Shown: positions 54,150-64,000 of the stretch, in pieces
How the letters are laid out: each line of letters begins with the position of its first letter
Numbering within the stretch: position 1 is the stretch's first letter
Assembly: GCA_930367215.1 (NCBI GenBank)
Contig: OV884060.1
Location: forward strand, 176,649,253 to 176,713,252
Source of the DNA: Pollenia angustigena
Taxonomy: Eukaryota; Arthropoda; Insecta; Diptera; Polleniidae
Length of the DNA: 64,000 nucleotides
Direction of reading: 5' to 3'
Notes under the pieces: generated by a model
What the model saw: the letters and a program-made list of their open reading frames with translations, nothing else
Databases searched by the model: none
Told to the model about the DNA's origin: nothing
Made by a program: the position numbers and the translations under genes

Positions 54150-54906
54150 CCCAGTAAAAACTTCGCCTACAAAATAATGAGTTGCCCAGTAAAAACTTCG
54201 CCTACAAAATAATGTGTTGAGTAATCAGAAAAACAAAGGAGCACTACTTACAATTCTACTGAAAGAACCAATGAATTTTACAAGGGATGTCCCAAAATGA
54301 ACGCATTAAAAAGTAAGTCATTATTTTTTTTACCTGCATACATCCAGAAAAAGTAGTTATAGAAGTTGTTATACATGTTGTTATAGAAGAAAGCTACAAA
54401 ATAATTAGTTAAAGAAGTTATTCATTTTGAAAAAGTAGGCAAAGTTTTTACTGGGTGAGTAATCAGAAAAACATACGAGCACTACTTACAATTCTACTGA
54501 AAGAACCAATGAATTTTACATGGGATGTCCCAAAATGAACGCATTCAAAAGTATGTCATTATTTGTTTACTTTAAATCAGTGATAACCAAGCCCCGAACT
54601 AACCAAGCCCCGAACGCACGCACACAAAGATATTATGTACTTGGGTGCGGTCGCAGAGAGTGATGATAGCCTGATGTTTTGAAACGAACAAAGTTTTTGT
54701 GTACATGTGAATTGCCGACCGTGTCTGTGTGAAAAATACGATTATTGACTTACTCGCGAGCCTATGGAGTGGTTATCACTGCTTTAAATACATCCAGAAA
54801 AAATTAGTTGTAGAAGTTGTTATAGATGTAGTTATAGAAGAAAGCTACTTAATAATGAGTTAAAGAAGCTATTAATTTTGAAAAAGTAAGCGAAGTTTGT
54901 ATTGGG
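54150..54906. mobile_element. MITE cluster with CCCAGTAAAAACTT ends, internally duplicated
   Basis: The left end CCCAGTAAAAACTTCGCCTA occurs twice in tandem (54150, 54185). Right ends GTAGGCAAAGTTTTTACTGG (to ~54455) and GTAAGCGAAGTTTGTATTGG (to 54906) are inverses. The body 'GAGTAATCAGAAAAACA' ... 'CCAATGAATTTTACA' ... 'GGGATGTCCCAAAATGAACG' ... 'TAGAAGAAAGCTACA' is present twice (about 54215-54455 and 54460-54906). The second body contains the 204-bp hAT MITE. The ends resemble those of the element at 13667. Confidence 0.75.
54578..54781. mobile_element. 204-bp hAT-type MITE (family CAGTGATAACCA), copy 2
   Basis: CAGTGATAACCAAGCC at the left, GAGTGGTTATCACTG at the right, and an exact 8-bp duplication CTTTAAAT (54570-54577, 54782-54789). 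The 12 outer bases are perfect inverses. The first copy of the duplicated host body (near 54335) lacks it, giving an empty site within the window. It is longer than the 113-bp copy at 9263 by an interior of 'CGCACGCACACAAAGATA' and 'GGGTGCGGTCGCAGAGAG' type sequence. Confidence 0.9.
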
Positions 54907-56047
54907 AATATATATATGATTTTTTCCATTCAAGCTGTAAGTGACCGAGTTCAATAGATTTATTGAAGATACTTAGTTGTAAGAGGAATACATAAGTATT
55001 CTGCACAATTTTTTAAAATACAGTTAGGTAAACCATCCGTTCCTGGATTAAGAGAGCACTGCAGAAATCTTAAATTGGATAGTACCGCTTCAGTGTCAAT
55101 AAATGAAAAGTTGATACATGTAGAATGATATATGTTATAGGGATAAAAATATTGATTATCAAATGACTTCTTTGAATACGTGGTTGCAAAAACAATCAGC
55201 AAATAAGTTGCAGATAAAAACCATCATCAACATCACACCGAGATCCGAATTTGAAATAAAATTAATTGTTCGATTAAGTTTTCACCTCGAATAATTATTC
55301 GCGCATTGAATCAATTAATACAAAACATCGATTTATTGAATATTTTATTTATTTTTATTTTAATATATTAAAAACTGGGAATTATTTCCTTCCGAAGGTT
55401 ACTTTATATTATATTCAACATTTCTTGTTTTTCGAATTTATTCTATGAGCTGAATTTCAGTTATGTATTTTATGTATTTTATATATTTGTCATAGTCCTT
55501 CAATTTTTCAGAAATGACTTTATCAGTGTTCGAAAATAAACAGTAAATTATTTGACGTTCGGCTAACACACCCAGGAACGATATCTTTTTTTTAGTGATT
55601 GTGTAGACATACACAACCCTTAATACCGTTCGTAACTATTTTCAAGAAACATTATATAATGTTCAATTGATAGTGATACTGTAGACAAACACTATATTTT
55701 AATGTTCTATAATGTTTTTTTCGTGTGTGTTTGTAAAAAATTTTTGGTTTTTTTTACCAGCCAAAAGGGACGATCATTAATGAGCTGAACCGAACCCATT
55801 GAAGTTTGTGCATTTTCAAAAAAAAAAAAAAAACCGAACGGAATTAAATGTTCACATCTTTTGTTGAGTTTGATAAAAACAGTAATATTTTTGTGTTCGA
55901 AAGATGACTAACAGGGAAACATAAAAGTAGTCCGAAACATAAAAGTAGTCCGATTTCAATGAAATTTGAGTTCTTAACTAATTTGGGGTTCCTGAATTCA
56001 AATCCGTTCACAAAATTCAGCTCGCCCTACTGGGGCCGTCAGAATTC

Positions 56048-58022
56048 GGTGTTCGCAAGCGCGAACATTGGCCGCTATTCAACATTAATTTTTTTTGATT
56101 TGTAAGTATAAAAAAAATTTTGTTTTCATTGCATAAAACATATTTTAACACATGTTGCTTTCAATTTCATAAAATATGTGTATTGAAATTATAGTTTTTG
56201 TATTTTATACAAAATAACAATATGGCACGCTTCAAAACGTTTTGGATGTAAATATACATTGTATTTTTTGCGCATCCTTTTGATTGGCTTTCTAATGGTT
56301 TAAACCTGCAACGTCTAGTTTTTCCATCTTACTGTTCAGTAGGAATGTTTTTAGGAATGTTTATATATGATGATATTTATATCAAAGTATATTTTGTCAG
56401 TTGAGAGGTAATATCATAGATCATAGCAAAAGTTATTTTGCTGTATCACACGCAAAGAAAAAACATAGTTGATACAATCACAATCCCAAACTATCAAAAA
56501 TGTTTGTGGTTATGATTGTTTCAAACACGTCTTAAGTTAATTATCTCAAACATATTATTATGTTCAGAAGAAAAACGAAAACGATCTTTCAAACCATGTT
56601 TCTATATTTCCCAACACCATGAACATGTCTAATTCGACATGTTACATGGTCCTCACAATAAAACAAATAAAAAAATTTAATATCAAATATATATTTTTTT
56701 ATTAATAAAATTACATATACAAAATAACATGAATATTAATAAATAAAATAAAGCATATATTAAAAAATAAAATTGAATACATACATTTAACACTTGTAAA
56801 AATAAAGTTAAACACAAACTTACTATTATTTCTATTATTTAATTCACTATTTTAATATTCTCTTAAACAGCAATTGTAAAAAATATCTATGCCGATTTCA
56901 ATGTTGTTGGTTTTTGGCTGCAAGAAAGACAACGTAATTTCATTTTTAAACTTGATTATAATTATATGTATATAAATAACTTACCTGTTTCAATAAACGT
57001 ATAACAGTTAATTTCTAAAGTTTTTCAAGGCATGATGGCCTTTTTCTCCCCGAAAAACTTCTTAATTATTTTGTAATTATTCATGTTTCCTGATTAACTG
57101 ACGCTCGCGGACTGAAGAAAATTGTTTCTGTATAAACACACACTATTTGTTTCGACAATAAACAATGTTTATACAATGTGTTTAAAAGCAAACAAAAATT
57201 ATTGTATTAACCATACCTTTTGTGTTTAACTCATATTGTGATTTTTTTTGTATTGTTGAAAACATATACTTATGTATGTATATTATAGTAGCAAAAATTT
57301 CACATAATTTAATATGTTTAGCTAGATCAGAGAAACTTTTAAGGTGTAAAATACCATACAATATTATTTTAGCGATTTTAAAAATGTTAAGGACAAAAAT
57401 ACTTTTTGAAGTTATATTAGAGCTATAATACATTTATTAGGGTAAACATATTAGGCAAATATGAGCAAAAATGTTCATAGTGACCATTTACTAATCATGT
57501 TTTTTCTCTGCGTGCATGAAAGTTTTTTTTGGCATAGGATTTTCGGTTTTTTTTTTCTATTAAAACAAATAAGTTTAACCTGTATGCGTTGACAACATAA
57601 TGGCCTTGTCATGCAAATTAAAAAAAACACATTCCTTGGATAAAATAAAAAATATTTGTGGCTGCTGAAATTGTTCTCCTCTTTTGCCATCTTCTGACAG
57701 CGTGCATTGGTTGAATTTACTTCAAATTAGTAACCGTTGTGACTTCTTATTATCGAATTTTATCGAATTGAAAGTCAGAATCACTCAATCTTGCAAAGTA
57801 ATGTCTATCATTTTTTGTGCATAGTTATTGGATCCTTTTGGTAAAAAACACCGCAGTGATCACAATCCTTTAATTTCAGGTAATAACTTTGATCGAGCTC
57901 ATCTGCTAGGAGACAATAATCAAAAGACAGCTCTCCGTCAATCCACTAAATATCTTTCAACACGCAGCCAAAAGTAAATTTTATATGTTGAATAGCAGCC
58001 AACGTTCGCGCTTGCGAACACC
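56048..58022. repeat. internal inverted repeat GGTGTTCGCAAGCGCGAAC
   Basis: The ~37-base arms at 56048 and 58022 differ at about two positions (GTGTTCGCAAGCGCGAAC, then TTGGC and GCTATTCAACAT). Each arm begins with the palindrome-like GTTCGCAAGCGCGAAC. A third version, TGTTCGCAAGGGCGAACA, lies at 58347. This could be the ends of a nested element or subterminal sites of the hAT. No target duplication is seen. Confidence 0.6.
56446..57520. mobile_element. possible ~1.1-kb nested element with CACGCAGAGAAAAAACATG ends
   Basis: CACACGCAAAGAAAAAACAT (left) and the inverse of CACGCAGAGAAAAAACATG (right) resemble each other and the element end at 52217. The interior is AT-rich. Short frames at 57182-57433 are not recognised. 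Confidence 0.4.
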
Positions 58023-58443
58023 AATATTTACCTCTGCCTGAATCAACTTTTTTGTACTTTTTTTTGTAGTTTTTTGTTTTGATTTTAATGTTTTCCTTCT
58101 TTGTTGTAAAAACTGCATAGTTACAATTTTAATTTTTGGACAATTTGTACATATGATAGGCTAAATGAAATCCCTCTAAAATATGTGGTGTAGAAAAACC
58201 ATGTATAGCTTAAAAAATGTTATTAATAAAATCGTTAATTATTGTTTATTAAAGCTAAGAATACATACGGTACGTATTCTACAAAAATTTAGGCATAACA
58301 TTTTAAAAAAGCAGAAAAAAATACCGATTAAAAAGAATAAGTTTTCTGTTCGCAAGGGCGAACAGAGGATGGAAATGGGTTAAGAAACAATATTTAGTGT
58401 TTATTTTCGAACACTGGACTTTATACACTACCAGACTATTATA

Positions 58444-59028
58444 CAGTACTTTTCGCTTATAGTCACATCCTTTAGTTGCAGACAAAACGTGGACTATAAC
58501 GCTTATGTGACTAAAGGACTAATTCACATATATGCCACTATGAGGCATATAACCGAATTCGAATATAATCAAGTTATATGAATATAGAAAATAAAAAATT
58601 CTTATAAATTACACCGACATCAGGCTCATAGTTTTGCAACAGAATTGCATACTGTATAAAAAGTAGTTTAAATAATAACACATATAAATAATAAATAATT
58701 TCACAACTGATACCAAAGGCAAAACTATTTTTTTACGAGTAGTTATTGACTAAAATTAAAAGATTTAATTCTTTCTTTCTTTCTTTGGATGGATTGTGGT
58801 TTCTAAAACTAAAAAGAACTTGGTAAATATTGCTAATGTGACTATAACGCCATTAATTTGCTTCACTTTTCCCTTTGATGACTGTTGATAGATGGCATAT
58901 ATGGCAAATGTGCTTATATTGCTAAATGGACTATAACGTTAATACTTTTTATTGAATTAACTTATATCGGCAAAATAAACAGATAAAATGGATTATATCG
59001 CTAATGTGACTATAAACGAAAGTTACTG
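58444..59028. mobile_element. 585-bp pogo/Tigger- or mariner-like MITE
   Basis: The left CAGTACTTTTCGCTTATAGT and inverted right CAGTAACTTTCGTTTATAGT agree at 17 of 20 positions, with TA at both sides (58442-58443, 59029-59030). The motif GCTAATGTGACTATAACG and variants recur at least five times, spread through the element (58480-58510, 58830-58850, 58910-58940, 59000-59018). Family M sequence continues across it. Confidence 0.8.
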
Positions 59029-59062
59029 TATTGTTTCTTCTTGTTACATTTTACCTTAGCTT

Positions 59063-60520
59063 TTTTTTAAATTTTCCTTTAGAAATAGTTTGATTATGGT
59101 ATTCTCTATGTGCATGTAGATGCATAAATACCTTAAATGTATGTAACTTTTTACATATGCAGTGTAAAGTTTGAAAAATAGGGTTTTCCAATTAGCAACA
59201 ATCAAAACAACTATTATAGGTTGGCAAAAATTTAAAAAAAAATTGTTTGCTTTAAAAAGTCTTCAAAAGTTTATTGCAGTATAAAGTCTTAAATTTTTTA
59301 GGTAGATATTTTATGGTTTAGTTTGGCTTTTGTATTCAGTTTGAGAGTCATTCATACCAAAAATAATGAATGCAAATTTTTGTTACATTTTCTTTTAATT
59401 TGCAAATTGTAACTTAAACAGTTTGGAAGTTTTATCTAAGTTTTCTTTACTCTTCTAAAAAGGAAGAAAAAAACAAATTTTTTAAATCAACTTTTTTTTT
59501 TCTCTTGGCCTGTTTCTAATGGAAGTAGAAATCCTTTAGTATGTTCTTTAATTCATATGACTGACTAAAACTCGTTACAACTACAAAAGTCGTTAACACG
59601 CAATCAATTTAGCAGACGATTTCATTTCGATGTGTGTGTGTGTGACTGGGTGTGATGGGTTTTTCTAGTTTGTGTGTGCCGACAAAAGCCCAATAGACAT
59701 TTTCGGTGCCTATTTGAAAACCACAGAGTACGCGTTTCATTAAAATTGCAGCCAGTGTTCCCATTTAAGCATATTTTCTGCTAGATTTAGCAGATTGAGT
59801 TGGGAAATTGAATTGAATTTGAAAAATTTGCTAGCTGCTTTTTAGCGTATTTCTTTGTCCAAAAGCATATTTTTACTTTTTAGAAAAGCAGAATTTATTA
59901 GCAAATTTTGTTTTAAACAGACTTACTACAGAGAAATAATTAAAAGTTTTCTCTAATCACCACTTTTATACCAAATTCATAGAATCAAGCAATCCATTTG
60001 TTGATTTTGCACCTATTACCAAAATGATTATATTGATTACCAAAAATTGTAAAAATTTTATATTTTGAAGATTTTTTTTTCAATAAATGATATTTTTAAT
60101 TTTAATTAAAAAAATTATCAAAAAATCTTTGCCGTTTCAAACAATGTGTTGTTTGATTTTGACAATTCCAACAACAATTACACAAGTTAAAATTATTTTA
60201 TTTTAAATGAAATAATTTTTTGATATTTGATTATTATTTTAATTCAAAATTAATTTCAAAACAACTAAAATGTTAATTAAATCAAAATTATATTTTTAAT
60301 ATTCGTTCAACAAAACAAAATAATTGATTCAATTATTACATAAATTAAGTTTAAATACTTTTTAAATAATTTTTTTAATTGATAAAAAATTACTAATAAT
60401 TTTTTCTGTGTATACATATTTTTAAACAATTTCATTTTCAAATACTTACTGCTTTTTCGTTTTTAAATAATGTAATACCTTTTTTTACATTAAATTTTAT
60501 ATAAAATTTTTAATAAAATA
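59063..60520. other. AT-rich stretch, no gene
   Basis: It has a short (GT)n run at about 59630-59643 and many AATT phrases around 60050-60420. No gene is recognised. Confidence 0.35.
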
Positions 60521-62431
60521 TCGAGGGCCTATAATCAAAATCCTCTATCTTAAAAAACACAACTTTTCAGGAGAGCCAATAAACTGTTTTTTCGCGTATT
60601 ACTTGAGTTTTTAAAATTCGGTATTATACAATATTTTTTTAATCTACCACTGAATCTCACAGATATATGGTTCATAAAATTTTGCATTATTGGGGACTTT
60701 ATGCGAGATAGAGGGTTTTGCTTCTCAAAAATATTCAATATGTATGTATGAAAATGAAAAGATAGAGGGTTTTGCATTTCAATAAAATAAATTATATTGA
60801 AATTATTTATGCCATCTGTCAGTGTTTAACGTGGCTTATTTAAGATAATGGCTAATAATACAACATAAGATAAACAACTTAACAATAAGCAATATTAAAC
60901 AAAAAGTTATAGCAAACATTTTGTTTTTGTTTTTGCTTTTTTAAGTTTGTTTCGAGTTTGATTGGTGTAAATGATCGTAAAAATAATGGTATTCCGGTGG
61001 TATAACGCTCTTCAGATCTCGTAAATTTTTCCACTTATTTGGTTGAATTGAATGTGGAGCAGAATATAGAGGTTTTGGTTAAATATTTTCTGTAAAAGGT
61101 TAAATACGAACAGGAAGATCAATGTGATCTGTAGCAAAATTTATTTTATATATTACGCTACCATCTGGAAGATATAAAAGAGATCGTAAAATAGACACTG
61201 TAGCATCGTTCTTTACTTGTTCTGGGTTAATTGAAAAAAAAAAAAAAAAAACGCAAAAGTTTGTTATCATTGTAATTATTAAAGAAATAATAATTTAAAT
61301 ATTCGGCATCAAACGGCTTTTTCACGATCTCATTGTTAATTTTAACAGTCTTTCTGGTTTCTCTAGTTATTCTAACGGAATCGATTGGCAAGTGTTTAGA
61401 TTGATTTTTCAACTTAATGTCTATCTTAGCATGGGCATTTGCGTATGGCCTTTCTCTTACAACTTCTGTTCAATAACTTTATTATTTTTAACAGCAAAAT
61501 TGGATAGAGAATTATATAAATAATGGTTACTGTTTTGGTAGCCACAACCATCCGAGAAAATTGTAATTGGCAATGAATCTGATAAGCAATACGCTTTTAA
61601 ATGATGAATAGTAAAGGAAACAAATACCGACGCGGACAAATCACCATTGATTTCGCTACACCAATAGCTTGTTCACTGATGAGTACCTACGTACATATAT
61701 TATAAATAATAAAACTGTATACCTGAAGCCGTTGCTTAAAGTAAATTTCTGACGCATTAATATTGGGACACAGTTTTACTGCTTAAGCGCCCATTGTAAA
61801 AACGTGACGTACACCATTCTCAGCTGCAATTTTATCAATACTTTTTTCATAATGTGCACGATTTTTTTTTTAAATGTGTTGATTACATTCATCAGCTGAT
61901 ACTATTATGTAAGTTTATCACACGATAATAATATTTTAATTACATACGATTTTAAATATTACTTATTTTTGACAATTGTATCATAGATGACACTTTAAAA
62001 GAAGACACTTTTTAAGCAAATTCCAACTTAAACCATTTATTTTTATGCCATGGACATTCTATTTTCCAAAAACAAGCATGCAAAATATTTTAATGATAAT
62101 TCAGTTCAGAATCGGCTTTCGCTATTTTAATAAACCATTAAAAATGTCAAATTCATGTGCAGCTTGCAAAAAATATTAAAACACATGTATTGCAGGAACA
62201 AGTTATTCAAAAAAAATATTTGAAAATTTATTATTAGAAAAGATAGAGGGTTTTGCATTCAGAAAATTTAATTGTATAAGATAGAGTAAATACAAAAATG
62301 CAAATAAAACAGCAAAAAAAATATGTTTGTTATGAAAATCACACCATAGATGAGGGTTGCTTTACTGAACATTTTACCATTAAAAAGTTTCATGAAAATC
62401 AAAAATAGAGGGTTTTGAATAGAGGCCCTCG
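60521..62431 (-). mobile_element. 1.9-kb terminal-inverted-repeat element carrying a conserved insect gene relic
   Basis: TCGAGGGCCTATAATCAAAA at the left and, inverted at the right, TCGAGGGCCTCTATTCAAAA; over 31 bases 27 agree. TA (possibly more) lies outside each end. The inner half of the ends, AAAACCCTCTAT, recurs as GATAGAGGGTTTTGC at 60707, 60761 and 62242 and in part at 62279. A broken gene fills most of the space between. A TIR element with subterminal repeats and a captured or own gene is the best reading. The class is unknown to me. Confidence 0.6.
60965..61905 (-). pseudogene. conserved multicopy insect protein relic (DUF7869-like region)
   Basis: Minus-strand blocks in order: 'HYEKSIDKIAAENGVRHVFT', 'VKLCPNINASEIYFKQRLQV', (break), 'NGDLSASVFVSFTIHHL', 'SLPITIFSDGCGYQNSNHYL', 'SLSNFAVKNNKVIEQK', 'KNQSKHLPIDSVRITRETRK', 'KPFDAEYLNYYFFNNYNDNK', 'NDATVSILRSLLYLPDGSVI', 'YKINFATDHIDLPVR' and 'LKSVIPPEYHYFYDHL'. 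From memory this order (FSD.CG.QN.N, then HS-type and PSDYV blocks, then LRAL.Y.PDG...KLNF) marks an uncharacterised protein family present in many copies in insects. A GT...CAG segment at 61683-61730 could be a short intron or mere damage. Stops and frameshifts make it non-functional. An A/T homopolymer near 61233-61250 breaks one block. Confidence 0.55.
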
Positions 62432-64000
62432 ATATACCGTCCGTCGGCTTAATATGCAATCCTGATAAATCCACTTTTCAAGTAAATTGAGAGTTTGATG
62501 CCGTATGGTAGAGACAGATGTGCCTCGTCGACCAGCATGTAGTTTTTCTTGAATTTGAGTCTTGAAGTGTGTCAATTAACTATATTTTTGGTTTTCCTCT
62601 CAAGCAGCAAATAGGAAAACTTAGTCTTGAATACATTTGTTTATTATCATTTTGTCCACTTTCGTCTACATTTTATTTGTAAAACTTGAAGTATAAATGT
62701 AAACATTAGAGTGGGTCAATTTTTTTGCCCACCAAGCGTATAGCAAAATCGTAATCTACGCAAAATTCTAAGAAATTTTCCTAAAGAAACCATGGTTCTA
62801 AAATCAAAATCGAGCTTCCGGTTTTTGACTTAAAAGTTTGGTGCTCAGAAAATCTGAAAAAAATAATACTTTTTTGGAAATATTTATTGCAATTGGTAAA
62901 TAGTTGGCCTGTATCGCTGAAAGCGGGCTTGTTTAAAAGAAAATTCTCTCAGCTTTCTATATCTGTGCTAAGTTTTAGAAAAATCTGTACATCAATAATT
63001 GGTTAAAAGGTTTCTGTCAAAATAATCATAGTCAAGCTGATAAGAAACCTAAAACTGCTAAAATTTTGATACATAAAAGTTCAACAAAATAATTTAACTA
63101 GATTTTAATTCAAAGTTGATTAAAATAAAATAATTCTGCTGCATTTTGACAAAACATCTTAAGTGGAGATAAGAGATCAAAAAAGATTTAAAAAAAACTC
63201 GGTGAAAAAAGCATTTTTGTTAAAAAATAAAATAAACCGAAATTAAAGAAAAAATTTGTTCATACTACAAAATTTAAAAAACGTAAGCAAAAATGTTTTT
63301 TAATGAAAATTCGTACGATTAACACAATTTTTTTCCACTTTTTAATTTTGACTTAAGATGTTTTCATAAATATTTTGTAATTTTGTTGTTGCTTTCTACA
63401 GAAATTCTTTTTGCGTTTTAAAATTTTAGACGCCTCATTACTTATGGCGTTGAAAATTTGAAAACGGTACATGACTTTTTGTAGAAAGCAACAACAAAAT
63501 ATTTATGAATTTGTTTTGCTTTCAATGCTTTGGCGTTGCGTTTTACATAATAAGGGCCATAATTTAAAAACAAAAAATAAATAGGTAATGAGAAACTGAA
63601 AAGTTTGTAATTCTATCGTTCACACAATTTAAAGTTAAAATTCTCACGTATATTCCATTTTAGAAATGTATGGTAAACAAAAGTATTTTTTTTTTAATAC
63701 AAATTTTCACTTTTTTGACGCGTTTTCAAGAATAGCCAGCAATATTTAAAAAAATGTACAAAAACTCGTATTAAGCGCATAAGTTAATAAGTGCTGTTAT
63801 GGTTTAACGGTTATGTTGGGCCTTGTGACCCAGGATGTAATGGTTTAATTTCTGGTTTGGCCAGTATTTTTTCTTATAAATACAATTTAATTGAAGTCCT
63901 AACCCAATAAAAAATGGAGCTTCGAACGAAGCAGGTTTGTAAGGAAGACATGAATTTTATATGGCGAGTTCCCACTTTGAAGCAATACATTTATGACACA
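62432..64000. repeat. AT-rich end of window with one long hairpin
   Basis: No gene is seen. At 63364-63510 an inverted repeat pairs 'CATAAATATTTTGTAATTTT' + 'GTTGTTGCTTTCTACA' with 'TGTAGAAAGCAACAACAAAA' + 'TATTTATGAA'. Farther out ACTTAAGATGTTTT (63350) is the inverse of AAAACATCTTAAGT (63153). This may be a foldback element of ~360 bases. Confidence 0.45.

Larger units (their letters stand above)
52441..55260 (-). pseudogene. Jockey-like LINE reverse transcriptase, truncated and split by two insertions
   Basis: Minus-strand pieces in order: 55202-54915 'DTEAVLSNLRFLQCSLNPGT', 'DGLPNCILKNCAEYLCIPLT', 'LEWKKSYI'; then 54149-53960 'TPLFECGSELEISNNRVIAK', 'LNAIPKLF', later 'FVNNKQTD'; then 52681-52441 'VIYMDFSKAFDKVNHDILLY', 'VRSGVPQGSHLGPVLFTLF'. 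These are consecutive RT blocks of one Jockey-type copy. A MITE cluster (54150-54906) separates pieces one and two; a hAT element (52682-53951) separates two and three. The RT stops before the YADD motif, and the endonuclease is absent upstream. Frames are damaged in piece two. Confidence 0.8.
55524..58416. mobile_element. hAT-type element, 2893 bp, non-autonomous as read
   Basis: The ends CAGTGTTCGAAAATAAACA are perfect inverses for 19 bases and continue with one mismatch. The 8-bp duplication is GACTTTAT (55516-55523, 58417-58424). The site is a family M repeat whose uninterrupted form is at 19565. Inside are a second inverted pair (56048/58022) and a possible further element (56446-57520). 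I find no readable hAT transposase. Confidence 0.9.
55369..59062. mobile_element. family M repeat split by two younger insertions
   Basis: Pieces 55375-55523, 58425-58443 and 59029-59060 read together as 'CTGGGAATTATTTCCTTCCG' ... 'TCAGAAATGACTTTAT' - 'ACACTACCAGACTATTA' - 'TTGT...TTACATTTTACCTTAGC', collinear with 19412-19622. The separating sequences are the hAT element at 55524 and the pogo-like MITE at 58444. Confidence 0.8.

Overview
The window looks like repeat-rich, AT-rich nuclear DNA of an insect, most likely a higher fly (Diptera). This is an inference. It rests on the low GC, the 'TATACCCTCCACC ... CCATGTCCGTCTGTC' leader repeat that is common in flies, and the mix of Jockey/CR1-like and RTE-like LINEs, hAT, pogo/Tigger, Harbinger and mariner-type DNA transposons. 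I found no convincing host gene, rRNA or CRISPR array. Almost everything that can be identified is transposable-element sequence, much of it nested.

Layout. 0-6 kb: the right end of an unusual GC-core element, old repeats, and a nearly complete LINE on the minus strand (ORF1, endonuclease, reverse transcriptase, one frameshift). 8-10 kb: a mariner-like (DUF4817-type HTH) transposase relic split by a 1.2-kb insertion that itself holds a 113-bp hAT MITE. 11 kb: a Harbinger-type MITE. 13-15.5 kb: a Harbinger transposase relic split by a 2-kb inverted-repeat element, which holds a further MITE, which holds a tRNA-derived SINE. 17.5-21.4 kb: a degenerate short tandem array interrupted by a pogo/Tigger element, an inverted pair of 'family M' repeats and another interspersed repeat. 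25.7-26.9 kb: the only complete copy of the GC-core element (36-bp TIR, 8-bp target duplication). 29-33 kb: mariner and Tigger-like relics. 37-41 kb: a long inverted-repeat element carrying a broken conserved gene, then a third GC-core locus. 41.5-42.6 kb: a second DUF4817-type transposase copy. 44-45.5 kb: a hAT element with its dimerisation domain still readable. 45.5-50 kb: an RTE-like LINE with an intact 970-residue ORF behind a 153-bp tandem array. 52.4-55.3 kb: a Jockey-like LINE split by a hAT element and a MITE cluster. 55.4-59 kb: a family M repeat split by a hAT and a pogo-like MITE. 60.5-62.4 kb: a terminal-inverted-repeat element carrying a broken conserved multicopy insect gene.

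The elements do not form a pathway. Their value is as a layered record of insertions. Several insertions can be proved inside the window, because a reading frame or a second repeat copy resumes exactly once one target-site duplication is removed. The most novel signal is the GC-core family: three loci share an ~82-bp GC-rich hairpin repeat and similar ends (about GGCGGCATG), but each is flanked by its own version of a short motif array (GGGGnnATTTTTCAT, GGGGnCTTAGTTCAT, GGGGnTATTTCAT, GGACnnTATGACA). No gene is visible in any copy.
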